The translations under genes and the position numbers were made by a program. 32,872 nt of DNA, from positions 1 to 32,872 of the forward strand of contig CASBQC010000348.1 of NCBI GenBank assembly GCA_949127805.1, in the 5' to 3' direction. This document shows, piece by piece, positions 1 through 8,057 of the stretch. The stretch comes from Nostocales cyanobacterium PMM_0081. GTDB lineage: Bacteria > Cyanobacteriota > Cyanobacteriia > Cyanobacteriales > Nostocaceae. Position 1 is the first letter of the stretch. Every line of letters begins with the position of its first letter. The notes beneath the pieces are model-generated. The model was not told where the DNA came from and did no database searches. It was given only the letters and a program-made list of their open reading frames with translations.

Positions 1-1
1 A

Positions 2-118
2 TATAACTCCCGTGATGAGGAAGATAGACCTAGACGCCGCAGGTCTGAAAATACTGAATATAACTCCCGTGATGACCAAAACGAAAGACCCCGCCGGCGC
101 CGTAAACCAGAGGAATGA
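2..118 (+). CDS. C-terminal end of an unknown Arg/acid-rich protein (5' end outside window)
   Basis: An open frame enters from the left edge and stops at TGA 116-118, giving about 38 residues. It contains two tandem copies of a roughly 19-residue unit that begins YNSRD and ends in a run of arginines (RPRRRR), separated by acidic residues. This looks like a disordered, highly charged tail rather than a folded domain. The repeat is also visible in the DNA (tataactcccgtgatga at the start and again near 58). The gene is convergent with the minus-strand gene that ends at 124, with only 5 bases between the stops. The family cannot be named from this tail. Confidence 0.55.
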   Translation, partial: YNSRDEEDRPRRRRSENTEYNSRDDQNERPRRRRKPEE

Positions 119-123
119 ATTCA

Positions 124-669
124 TCACTTCAAATCGAGTAATCCTTCTTCTTTTAACTTCGGATTAAAGCGAATTTGAAGAAGCAAACCACGCTCTTGCA
201 ACACTTCTAAAATTTCAGCTTCAACTCGCCGCGCCACATTTTTAATAATTTTAACTTGCGCCATATCATCTATTAGTGGATTTTCATAATTTGCCTGTTC
301 TTCAGGTGTCATTAACGCTTTAGCATCAATAGGCTGTGTCCATTTTTCTTTTTGTTCAGCATTCCCCCAAGGTACAGTGTTATTTTCGGCAATCCAAGCA
401 TTCTCAATGTTTTCTAAAATGGCGCGGCTAGGGCGCTCAATGGTTTGGACTTTTACCCAATAGCAACTTTGAGGTTGACGTACTAAATGCTGCTTTAAGC
501 TAAGATATACATCGCGAGAATAGCCAACAAATTGTAGCACTTTTTCTTGATTAAAAATTGCATAAACTCCTATTTTACTTTGAAATTGTTCGGGTAATTG
601 ACCGTTATCGTCAATGTAAGCAATATATTCGAGAGTTGCTAAAGAAGAAATATTTGTTTCGGTTGTCAT
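124..669 (-). CDS. GIY-YIG nuclease family protein
   Basis: A 181-residue protein. The N-terminal half carries a GIY-YIG-like core: a GVYAIF strand near residue 34, then QFVGYS near residue 47, which corresponds to the YIG strand. Downstream is an acidic residue context (ENIENAWIAENN, around 86-97) where family members place their catalytic Glu and Asn. The C-terminal half is charged and helical with no recognised DNA-binding domain. Related cyanobacterial proteins are stand-alone and of unknown biological role, so nuclease activity is inferred from the fold only. The start ATG (667-669) has no clear Shine-Dalgarno sequence. It is followed, after a repeat-containing spacer on the upstream side, by the small gene at 748-1074 on the same strand. 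Confidence 0.7.
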   Translation of the reverse strand: MTTETNISSLATLEYIAYIDDNGQLPEQFQSKIGVYAIFNQEKVLQFVGYSRDVYLSLKQHLVRQPQSCYWVKVQTIERPSRAILENIENAWIAENNTVPWGNAEQKEKWTQPIDAKALMTPEEQANYENPLIDDMAQVKIIKNVARRVEAEILEVLQERGLLLQIRFNPKLKEEGLLDLK

Positions 670-708
670 AAATGAAAGTTAAAAGTTAGTATTTGGTAGT
701 TGATAGGA

Positions 709-757
709 AAGCGCTGTTAGCGGAGCTTTCCCGTAGGGTAGCGCTTACTACGAATTA
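709..757. repeat. Interspersed repeat with 7-bp inverted arms
   Basis: Arms AAGCGCT (709-715) and AGCGCTT (740-746) flank a GC-rich centre. The right flank (ttactacgaatt) reads on the minus strand as attcgtagtaagcgc. That matches the start of the repeat near 1194 (attcgtagtgagcgc), so the two appear to belong to one family. The stop codon of the small gene at 748-1074 lies inside it. Confidence 0.5.
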
Positions 758-1074
758 ATTTTCAGGTAAATTGCACAGAGACGACTGGGTTTGAAGATTT
801 TGGCGTTAAACATAAAGTTTGGGGGGACGTTAATAATTGCGTAGTCGTTAGATTCATGATATTTTTCAAATTCGGCAGGCATCCCTTTGGGAGTAGTTAA
901 GCTATAAGGAACTGGTTGAAAAAGTAAGTTGGTAAATTCAGCTTTTTTGCAGTTCAATTGTTGACAAACTTGGTTTAAAAAAGCTTCACTAGTCAATAAA
1001 TTGAAAAGACTTTCTTTAGCTTGTGGTTCGAGAGTGAAACTGGTATCAAAGTTTTGGACGATTTTAAAAGGCAT
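748..1074 (-). CDS. Small hypothetical protein
   Basis: A 108-residue soluble protein with no signal peptide or membrane segment. I do not recognise the family. The sequence is mixed hydrophobic/polar with a Cys pair around residues 38-42 (CQQLNC), and looks like an ordinary folded small protein. The gene stops at TAG 748-750, inside an interspersed repeat, so its last few codons (K-I-N-S) are probably repeat-derived and the original C-terminus may have differed. It shares the minus strand with the GIY-YIG gene, about 80 bp upstream of it. Confidence 0.5.
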   Translation of the reverse strand: MPFKIVQNFDTSFTLEPQAKESLFNLLTSEAFLNQVCQQLNCKKAEFTNLLFQPVPYSLTTPKGMPAEFEKYHESNDYAIINVPPNFMFNAKIFKPSRLCAIYLKINS

Positions 1075-1193
1075 TTTTCTTACAGATATTTATTAGCAAT
1101 TGAGCGATCGCTTCTTTAAAATAGCCTATTAGATTGTGTGACTTCTGTCAGCCACTAAGTAAGCGGACGAAACTAAACGTAAAATACTGTCCT

Positions 1194-1252
1194 CATTCGT
1201 AGTGAGCGCAAAGAGCGCTCAGATAATTTTAAGCACACAAGAGTGCTTACTA
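1194..1252. repeat. Interspersed palindromic repeat region
   Basis: Contains attcgtagtgagcgc followed by two small hairpins: GAGCGC/GCGCTC (1204-1209 with 1215-1220) and AAGCAC/GTGCTT (1231-1236 with 1243-1248). It ends in ttactac. It is related to the repeat at 709-757. The rest of the 1075-1314 spacer shows no gene. Confidence 0.45.
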
Positions 1253-1253
1253 C

Positions 1254-1282
1254 AAAAAGCGCCAGTGTCTAGACACTGGCGC
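1254..1282 (-). terminator. Intrinsic terminator of the cellulose cluster
   Basis: A perfect 24-bp palindrome (1259-1282, half-site gcgccagtgtct) is followed on the minus strand by TTTTT (1254-1258). It lies 32 bp beyond the bcsA stop codon. A GC-rich stem plus U-run is the standard Rho-independent layout. Read on the plus strand, no T-run follows, so it is directional for the bcs cluster. Confidence 0.75.
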
Positions 1283-1314
1283 CCCATCATAAATCTCAAA
1301 TGAAAACCCAGGTT

Positions 1315-3921
1315 TTACATGACTTGCAAAAGTTGTTTAATTTTGGTATATTGTCGCGGCTTGAATTTATCTGGGAAATTCAACTCGATACCAATCTTGC
1401 CATCTGACTGTTCTTCTACTGAGGTAATTTCGGCAACAAATCTGGTTTGGTTTCCCTGTTGCTGATTTAAGAGTAAACCAACAAGGGGTTTAACAGTTCG
1501 CATCTTGTGCAAGTCCTGTTGTCCAAGCATTTTGTTAGAAGATACGGCTTTTTTGCTTTCTAATTCTAGCCGTAAACCTGTGACTCCTAGTTCTGTTGCT
1601 ACTCCCCCAAAGAACTGACCATCCCAGTAAAGTTGACCGATACCGCGTACCTGCTTGCGTACCTTCCTGCGTGTACTTGGTCGGAGGTCACGCAAAGAGC
1701 GAGTCAAACTCGTAGCGAGGAAGCCAAGAGAAGCGATGGGCTGGTCTACATACTGCCGCTTTTGAGAATACCATTCCCGCACATCAGAATACAAAACTAG
1801 AGTTAAAGCATCTTGTTGAGCGCGATTGGCATCGATAAAATCAATTGCCAAAAGGGTTTTTGTGTCATTAACTGGAGACAAACGAATAACTCGTCCTGTA
1901 AGGGTAGCGCGAGCGACAAAATCTCCCAACACCTCAACTTGGACTTCATCTGGTAAATTGGGCCAAGATTCCAAAGAAATCAACGCCCCAGTTTCTGATA
2001 TATTTACTGTTTCCCCCATGATGCTTAAGTCGTTACTAGAAATCACCACGCTTAGGTGTCGGTCTAAGCGGTGTGCTGTACGGATTTGCGGTTGTTCCAA
2101 GCCAACTAATAAAGCCGCTGATAGCAAAATTAAGTTAAAGCCAGACCACAAAGTATTCACGAATACCGCTTGAGAATCCTCTGGACGTAGCAACAACCAA
2201 TAAGGAACTGCAAGCAAAGAAGAGAAAACAAGTGCTGTGACTATCAACAGACCGAACATTGATTGCCAATCAAAGGTACGTTTGCTAATATTTGATCCTT
2301 TGTTGGTAACGTTAAACGAACCGAGTTTAGGGTTAAACAGCGCCAACATCGTCACCCATCCAGCCTGGAAAGCCATTGCAAATTCAAAAATTTCGTTCCA
2401 GAAAGAAAAGCGGACGTTTTTGTAGATGATGTAGTTAGTAAAAAGCGAGAGGAGAATATGCGGTATGGCGTAAGCTAAAGTTTCATAACCCAAACCCTGG
2501 ACAGAGTTAATGCCAAATAATAAAAACAGAGTGGGAGCGATCGCATATACTAATCGCGGATATCCATACAAAAAGTGCGATGTCGCACTAAAATAACAAA
2601 TCCGCTGGGCAATCGTTAATTTTAACTTCGGGTTAAATAACGGATTTTCCAGTCGCAAAATTTGCGCCATTCCCCTAGCCCAACGCACTTGTTGACCGAC
2701 ATAGGAAGAAAATGTATCGGGTGCTAAACCCGCTACCATAATTTTGTCGTAATATACCGACTTGTAACCCAGCGAATGCAACCGCAGTGCAGTGTGACAA
2801 TCTTCCGTAACCGTTTCTACAGCAATTCCGCCAACTTCTAAAGCGTGTTCCTTGCGGAGTACAGCAGCAGAACCGCAAAAAAACGCAGCATTCCAAAAAT
2901 CATTGCCCTTTTGCAGCACCTTGTAGAATAGTTCATTACCCACCGGAATTCTACCGCCTGTGAGTAAATTACGCTCGAAGGGGTCAGGGTTATAAAACCA
3001 GTGCGGAGTTTGGACAAAGGACACTTTTGGATCTAAGAAAAAGCCCACGGTATGCAAAAGAAACTGACGCGATGGAATGTGATCGCAGTCCAAAATCATG
3101 ACTAAATCGCCATCAGTTTTCCCAAAAGCGGTATTGATATTTCCAGCTTTAGCGTGGTCGTTATTGTCCCGCGTCATGTGTATGCAGCCGAGTTCTTCGC
3201 ACATTTGCCGAATTTGCTCGCGTCTTGCACGCAAGCTTTCATGACGGGGATCGCTTTGTTTGTATCTTTCTGGGCGACCATCATCAAGAACATAAACCTT
3301 TTTTTTCCCAGCAGGGTAGTCGCAATTTATCGCTGCTAGTGCGGTTTTGCGGGCAATTTCAACGTCTTCGTTGAAGGTGGGAATGTAAATATCAACTTTG
3401 AACCATTCTTCTTCAGGAATGGCAGAAAGACTAATTGGCTGGCGTTCTTTGATTTTTAGGGTTTGAACGTATGCCAAGACCAAAGTTAGGATCGCATACA
3501 GTTCTGCGAAGTACAACAGTAAGCAAGCGATACTGTTAATCCAACCATCAAAGTTGAGGGTGTAGCTTGTGCGGTAATATAAATAACGCAGTGTTGTCAC
3601 CAAACTCAGCCACACCATGAATAAATGATAATACTGGCTGATTTCTGGAGAAGATTCTTGATTTTCTGCCCGGATAATTAACTGACCGAGTAGTAATAAA
3701 AACACAGCTACTACCCCCTGTTGCCAAATTGCTAGTGGAGTAATAATTAGTGGCAGTGAGAGCAACAAGAACAGCACCACCAGCCACTTAAACTTTTTTA
3801 TCCCAACACGAGCTAAAGCACGTTCAAAAAATCCTGGTATCGAGTCAACTAACCAAGTGGTGATTTTAGGAGGTCGGCGATCGCCTGGTGAGGGAGACGG
3901 TCTAAATGAGGACGAAGACAT
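1315..3921 (-). CDS. bcsA: Cellulose synthase catalytic subunit, GT2 with PilZ domain
   Basis: An 868-residue inner-membrane enzyme that polymerises UDP-glucose into beta-1,4-glucan and threads it through its own channel. Four TM helices span about residues 45-154. The GT2 core follows: DDG (213-215), DCD (278-280), FFCGS (347-351), TED (372-374) and QQVRW (410-414). The gating-loop motif FNVTNK lies at 536-541, with further TM helices from about 448 to 606. The PilZ domain has both c-di-GMP motifs, RTAHR (614-618) and NISETG (640-645), so c-di-GMP activation is expected. About 110 extra residues after the PilZ domain look like a second, degenerate beta-barrel (GVATELGVTGLRLELE). It is the last gene of the cluster, 219 bp after bcsB, and is followed by a terminator. 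The length is near that of E. coli BcsA. Confidence 0.96.
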   Translation of the reverse strand: MSSSSFRPSPSPGDRRPPKITTWLVDSIPGFFERALARVGIKKFKWLVVLFLLLSLPLIITPLAIWQQGVVAVFLLLLGQLIIRAENQESSPEISQYYHLFMVWLSLVTTLRYLYYRTSYTLNFDGWINSIACLLLYFAELYAILTLVLAYVQTLKIKERQPISLSAIPEEEWFKVDIYIPTFNEDVEIARKTALAAINCDYPAGKKKVYVLDDGRPERYKQSDPRHESLRARREQIRQMCEELGCIHMTRDNNDHAKAGNINTAFGKTDGDLVMILDCDHIPSRQFLLHTVGFFLDPKVSFVQTPHWFYNPDPFERNLLTGGRIPVGNELFYKVLQKGNDFWNAAFFCGSAAVLRKEHALEVGGIAVETVTEDCHTALRLHSLGYKSVYYDKIMVAGLAPDTFSSYVGQQVRWARGMAQILRLENPLFNPKLKLTIAQRICYFSATSHFLYGYPRLVYAIAPTLFLLFGINSVQGLGYETLAYAIPHILLSLFTNYIIYKNVRFSFWNEIFEFAMAFQAGWVTMLALFNPKLGSFNVTNKGSNISKRTFDWQSMFGLLIVTALVFSSLLAVPYWLLLRPEDSQAVFVNTLWSGFNLILLSAALLVGLEQPQIRTAHRLDRHLSVVISSNDLSIMGETVNISETGALISLESWPNLPDEVQVEVLGDFVARATLTGRVIRLSPVNDTKTLLAIDFIDANRAQQDALTLVLYSDVREWYSQKRQYVDQPIASLGFLATSLTRSLRDLRPSTRRKVRKQVRGIGQLYWDGQFFGGVATELGVTGLRLELESKKAVSSNKMLGQQDLHKMRTVKPLVGLLLNQQQGNQTRFVAEITSVEEQSDGKIGIELNFPDKFKPRQYTKIKQLLQVM

Positions 3922-4140
3922 ATTAAATTTTGGATGCGTGGATTTGTAGTTTTGAAATTACCGATTTGGAATTTGACTGAGGAGCGTAAAGTAATACCGC
4001 GTTCGCAATTTCCCTGATGATTTGATACATGTCAGGAAAAAGAAATATTTTTAGATGCGTTGATTATTGGCACTTCTTTAATCGGTAACCTCAAGTATCA
4101 AACTGTCGAGGAAGCCGTTAGTCAAAAAACTAACCGCCGA

Positions 4141-6573
4141 TTATCTTCTTTGAGCATCAGCCATCCGCTTGAGATACAACTGCACAATCCCATAAAGTAG
4201 AAGCGATACACCAACGATGCCTACAGGTAGCAACAGCCAGTTATCCTCTATCAAGCGCGATGCCTTACTGAGTAAATTTGTATTTTCTACACGACGACTC
4301 GAAGGGGCACTTTGGAAAAACTCCAATTCGTAGGCATCTGGATCGTAGGGAAGCGGGTCTTTTTTATCACTACTAATTAGTACCGTATCCTTTTTCAATT
4401 GGGAGAACCACGGATCTTGATTGAGGACTTGTTGCACGCGTTCCAAGCCCACTTCTGTCTGAGCAGTCAAACCCAAAATTACGCGATCGCCATTCCACGG
4501 AGACAAGATTTGTTTAATCATGCCTTGTGCATCTTGTGGAGTTTGAACCGTTCCTTCAGCAGATACACGCGAAAACGCTTGAGTTAAGTTAAAGCCACTA
4601 GATTTACTAAACTCTCGCTGAAAAGGAAGCTTATCCCGTGTCCCAATTGCCACCAAATTATCATTATCTCGCACTGATGAAGGTAATGTATCCGGCGTGT
4701 AAACATCTAATTTGACAGAATCAGCTTGACTCAAGCGTCCTAAGCGTTCGCTAAACGCCAGCATCGTCAAGATATCTGTATTAGAGGGATTTGCTGGCAC
4801 GACAATTGCTGTTTTAGACAAATCTTGAGGTGCTGCAAACGGATAACCAAATCGCAGCAAACTTAAATCTGGTAATTGTACAGAATTTTCTCGTTTTAAA
4901 TCAAAGCTAGTATCAGAATGTACAGTGCCTGTAAGTTGTTGATCTGGTGGTTGAATGCAGTTTTGTTTATCAAAAGGTTCCCTGGCATTCATCCGGAAAA
5001 ACACCTGAAGTTTAGAGTTGGGTTGAACCAAGTTTGGCGGCAAATCTACTTTCAGGTTTTTGCGATTTTCTCCCCCATCTGAGTCCAGACGTGCCCCACC
5101 GATGAAGTTGCTATCGAGGAATACTTGTACAACAGAGGTTCGTGGATTAATCTGCGGACCATAGCTGTAAACTAAATTCATGGAACTGCCACGCACAAAG
5201 CGATCGTCAGGCAAAGCGCGGAAATCAATTTCAATTGCCGGCGCACCTGCACCACGGACAGTCACATCATTAAAAGGTTCACCTGTTGCCTGGGTTTTCA
5301 GGTCGCTCAGTTTAAAGGAATTTGCAGACGGCAAATAACGAGGCCATTCGCGAGTTCCTGGGGTTTCTATCTCCTTGACTTGAGAAACTAAAACTACCTG
5401 ACCTGTGCCCATTTTCCGCAAATCTGGCTGCGCCAAAAACTGTGCTGCTTTGGCGACTCCTTTGGGTCCATTGCCAGTGGCGATTAAAATTGGCGCACCA
5501 CCAACTTTATCACCAACTTTATCACCAACTTTATCAACCCCGCCCTTAACGGCGGGGTCTTTACTCATCGCTAAAATTAACACCCCTGTGTCGTTTGCTA
5601 CTGGGGAGTTATTGCGATCGAGAACTTGATTGCCGACTACCTTCACGGGCAAATTTAAAGAAGCCAAAATCGGTTGTTCGCTAGGAGTACCAATGATGAC
5701 TAATCGCTGATTTGGCTTGACATCCGCCACATTAGTTACCATGCTGGTCTGGATTGGGCGAAAGTCTGCTTGTCTACCCAATGCTGCTTGCAAGCGAGCT
5801 GCTGCACTCAACCAAGATTGACTCACTGTTGCAGGTTGCAAGTAGACAATTTGGTTAGTCTCTAAGCCGAGTTTGTCAAATAAAGGATAAGGATAGCGGT
5901 CAAAGCTAAGGGGAATCGGCTGCGGTTCGTAGTTAAAGATTAATTTAGAATCTGGCAGAATTTCCGTCCACAAGTCAGGGCTGCTAGAATCGCTACATCC
6001 TTCGGTGTTATTCTGCAACGCTGTCACAGTCAGGTCGTTATAGTCTTGAAGTAATTTTGGGTTTATATTCATCAAGACTTGACCGACCTGAGACTGTTTT
6101 CTGTTCAGCGGTACGCTACCAATGCTGGTGCCATTAATTAACACTGTCAGGTTAGAGCGATTTGCATACAGTGATGGGGAGTGCTGAAAGCGAATTAAGG
6201 CTTGTACCTTACCCAGTTTCCAGGTACGAGGACGGGTAAAGGCAAGACGAGATTCAGAATAAACTCCTCGCAAGCGCAAGCGGTTGCCTACTATTGGACT
6301 GCGATTAAATTCTAGGTTGTAGGTTGTCAGCTTTTTGGCATCATCAGTCTCTGTGTCAGCGGGAGATTTTGGCTTTTGTGTACCTTGGGCGGTTTTGGAA
6401 TTATTTGTGCTGTCAACTTCAGGTGTAGTTGCCTGTGCTAAGAGAACTTGTTGTAAGTTACCTTCGCTCTTAGGTTTCGCGCTTAATGTTAATGAACAAG
6501 GCAACACCAAAAAGCAAGAAGTAACACAAATTGCTTTTGTACTGATTTGGGAAAGGTTAAACAACTGCTTCAT
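4141..6573 (-). CDS. bcsB: Cellulose synthase periplasmic/membrane subunit BcsB
   Basis: An 810-residue protein with an N-terminal signal segment (about residues 11-32). It has a large periplasmic region with jelly-roll and flavodoxin-like stretches, then a single C-terminal TM helix (about 780-802) ending in basic residues. This is the BcsB layout: the C-terminal helix docks on BcsA and the periplasmic part guides the glucan. Recognisable stretches include GTSIGSVPLNR near 150, FRMNAREPFDKQNC, and SLLRFGYPFAAPQDLSKTAIVVP. It sits between a GH8 gene and bcsA, as expected for a cellulose cluster. Oddity: residues 339-359 contain a VGDK triple repeat encoded by a 12-bp tandem repeat plus a GC palindrome, which looks like inserted DNA tolerated in a loop. 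Confidence 0.9.
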   Translation of the reverse strand: MKQLFNLSQISTKAICVTSCFLVLPCSLTLSAKPKSEGNLQQVLLAQATTPEVDSTNNSKTAQGTQKPKSPADTETDDAKKLTTYNLEFNRSPIVGNRLRLRGVYSESRLAFTRPRTWKLGKVQALIRFQHSPSLYANRSNLTVLINGTSIGSVPLNRKQSQVGQVLMNINPKLLQDYNDLTVTALQNNTEGCSDSSSPDLWTEILPDSKLIFNYEPQPIPLSFDRYPYPLFDKLGLETNQIVYLQPATVSQSWLSAAARLQAALGRQADFRPIQTSMVTNVADVKPNQRLVIIGTPSEQPILASLNLPVKVVGNQVLDRNNSPVANDTGVLILAMSKDPAVKGGVDKVGDKVGDKVGGAPILIATGNGPKGVAKAAQFLAQPDLRKMGTGQVVLVSQVKEIETPGTREWPRYLPSANSFKLSDLKTQATGEPFNDVTVRGAGAPAIEIDFRALPDDRFVRGSSMNLVYSYGPQINPRTSVVQVFLDSNFIGGARLDSDGGENRKNLKVDLPPNLVQPNSKLQVFFRMNAREPFDKQNCIQPPDQQLTGTVHSDTSFDLKRENSVQLPDLSLLRFGYPFAAPQDLSKTAIVVPANPSNTDILTMLAFSERLGRLSQADSVKLDVYTPDTLPSSVRDNDNLVAIGTRDKLPFQREFSKSSGFNLTQAFSRVSAEGTVQTPQDAQGMIKQILSPWNGDRVILGLTAQTEVGLERVQQVLNQDPWFSQLKKDTVLISSDKKDPLPYDPDAYELEFFQSAPSSRRVENTNLLSKASRLIEDNWLLLPVGIVGVSLLLYGIVQLYLKRMADAQRR
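5499..5558. repeat. 12-bp tandem repeat (x3) plus GC-rich palindrome inside bcsB
   Basis: Three perfect copies of caccaactttat (5499-5510, 5511-5522, 5523-5534) are followed by an 8-bp perfect inverted repeat, ACCCCGCC (5537-5544) and GGCGGGGT (5551-5558), with a 6-nt loop. Everything is in frame with bcsB (12 = 4 codons), encoding repeated VGDK. Confidence 0.85.
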
Positions 6574-6706
6574 GGGACAGTGTGATTATTGTGGGTTATC
6601 TCAGTGTGTAGGTTTAATTTGTCTAGGTATTTCTTGGTTATAAATACCAGTTGGAAATTTGTTCTTTTTATAACTTAAAAGCGATCGCTTTATTTTATTT
6701 TTTTTT

Positions 6707-6734
6707 CTACAGACGCGACCGGTCGCGTCTCTAC
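6707..6734. repeat. 28-bp palindromic interspersed repeat (AGACGCG...CGCGTCT family)
   Basis: The core 6711-6730 is a perfect 20-bp palindrome with half-site agacgcgacc, flanked by ctac and ctac. It lies between the GH8 and bcsB genes, 15 bp after the GH8 stop on the minus strand. No U-run follows on the minus strand, so it is not a classical terminator. Related copies occur at 18508-18535, 29197-29224 and 16778-16870. Confidence 0.75.
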
Positions 6735-6748
6735 ATAAAAACCTCCTG

Positions 6749-8035
6749 TTATTTTCCTTGTATAAGTTGTTTGGGAACAGAGTCGGGAGGCAGCAATCCT
6801 AACCAAGCCAAGTTCTGGGTATAATAACCTGTGCGATCGCCCCAAATTCCCCCTTTGTATTGAGGTATCAATTTTTTCTCTACCAAGTCTTGAGCTAGTC
6901 TCGGTTCGATTAACCGCATGGCAGCATAAAACATCGCGTATTGCGATGTCGCTTCGTAATTTACTAATGCTTTCCCTTGCAGGTCGATGCGTGCCGGCAA
7001 ACGTGATTGTGTCCGCCACTGCTTTGAAAGGTAAAGCGTAGATGTCATTAGATAGCGTCGTGCTTGTGGCGAATTGAACCAAGCCGCATCAAGTGCCACC
7101 CGCCACCAAATTCGATAAGCATCAAAGCCATACAAAGTTTGAAGCGGGCTAGATAATGGCAAGCTCTGGAATTGACCAGTTTTCGTGTCTAGAGCTACCC
7201 AGTCACTAGGTAATCCCACGGCAGAAAGTCGCGTGGTAGAATCCAACACTTCGTAGCTGGTATCTACCAAACTCAACCAGTCATGTTCGCGGTCAATTTG
7301 GGCAAATATGCGAAAAGCATAAGGAGCCAGATAAGACGGGTTGAGATAAAGGGTGGATTCATTGGGAATAAATGCCCCAGCAGGACCGGGTAGCAAATAG
7401 CGCTTGCCGCCTAAACCAGTGGCTGTGGAAAGGTTCCACAAATCTTTGAGTTTGGTTTTCGCCAGTTCCAGGTATTCGGGACGATTCCAACGCCGTGAGG
7501 CAAAAATCAGTGCCGTAATCGCATCAATATCGCCATCACTGGCAAAGTTGCTGTCGATGCTGCCCCAATTACCATCATCTTTGCGTCCCCACTTCCAAGC
7601 CCATAAACTGTCGGTGGCTTTACCGAACTGTTGACGTTGGAGGTTATTTTCCGACCAGTTTAAGGTTAAGGCAAAAATAGCAGGGTCATCGATGAGTACT
7701 GCTCGCAGCATGGCGTATGCTTGACCTTCACTAGTTGAGCGATCGCTCGCTTCATAGTCAATCACCCGTCCATCCCTTTGAATAAATCTTTGACGATAAC
7801 TGTCCCAGCTTTGCGCTAGTAAGTCTCGGTTGGGGGTGGATTTAGGTAGAGCCGCTAAAAATACTGACATATCTTTGCTACTGTCTACCGTTGAGGTGTT
7901 TGCCGTCTGAGTCGTACTATCCGGTGTTTTGGGGTTGACTACTATTGAGTAACCAGAGATACACCCGTGTAAACTAAATGTGCCGGTAATCACTGCCACG
8001 ATACGGAAAAAACGCATCCTAAGAACCGTTAACAA
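6749..8035 (-). CDS. bcsZ: GH8 family endoglucanase lipoprotein (BcsZ-like)
   Basis: A 428-residue glycosyl hydrolase of family 8, the endo-beta-1,4-glucanase that accompanies bacterial cellulose synthases. An N-terminal signal peptide ends in a lipobox, LHGC, with Cys25, so the mature enzyme should be lipid-anchored; many BcsZ proteins are instead soluble periplasmic enzymes. The probable general acid is Glu103 in TSEGQAYAML. The GH8 signature region ASDGDIDAITALIFASRRW (165-183) supplies Asp167 and Asp169. Aromatic residues WAWKWG and GNWGSIDS fit a glucan cleft. It lies 22 bp after the TPR gene and 175 bp before bcsB. The symbol follows function and context; the lipid anchor and divergent signature are reasons for some caution. 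Confidence 0.88.
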   Translation of the reverse strand: MLTVLRMRFFRIVAVITGTFSLHGCISGYSIVVNPKTPDSTTQTANTSTVDSSKDMSVFLAALPKSTPNRDLLAQSWDSYRQRFIQRDGRVIDYEASDRSTSEGQAYAMLRAVLIDDPAIFALTLNWSENNLQRQQFGKATDSLWAWKWGRKDDGNWGSIDSNFASDGDIDAITALIFASRRWNRPEYLELAKTKLKDLWNLSTATGLGGKRYLLPGPAGAFIPNESTLYLNPSYLAPYAFRIFAQIDREHDWLSLVDTSYEVLDSTTRLSAVGLPSDWVALDTKTGQFQSLPLSSPLQTLYGFDAYRIWWRVALDAAWFNSPQARRYLMTSTLYLSKQWRTQSRLPARIDLQGKALVNYEATSQYAMFYAAMRLIEPRLAQDLVEKKLIPQYKGGIWGDRTGYYTQNLAWLGLLPPDSVPKQLIQGK

Positions 8036-8057
8036 CTTTTAACAAGTTAGCCGATCC

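Noticed and set aside
4030..4195. Plus-strand reading in the bcsA-bcsB gap (QEKEIFLDALIIGTSLIGNL...) that looks protein-like
   Set aside because: Has no start codon, runs into the antisense of bcsB, and resembles no family I can name. It could be a relic, but the evidence is too thin.
6690..7082. 130-codon minus-strand frame overlapping the GH8 gene
   Set aside because: Out-of-frame shadow of the GH8 3' half and of the adjacent palindromic repeat.
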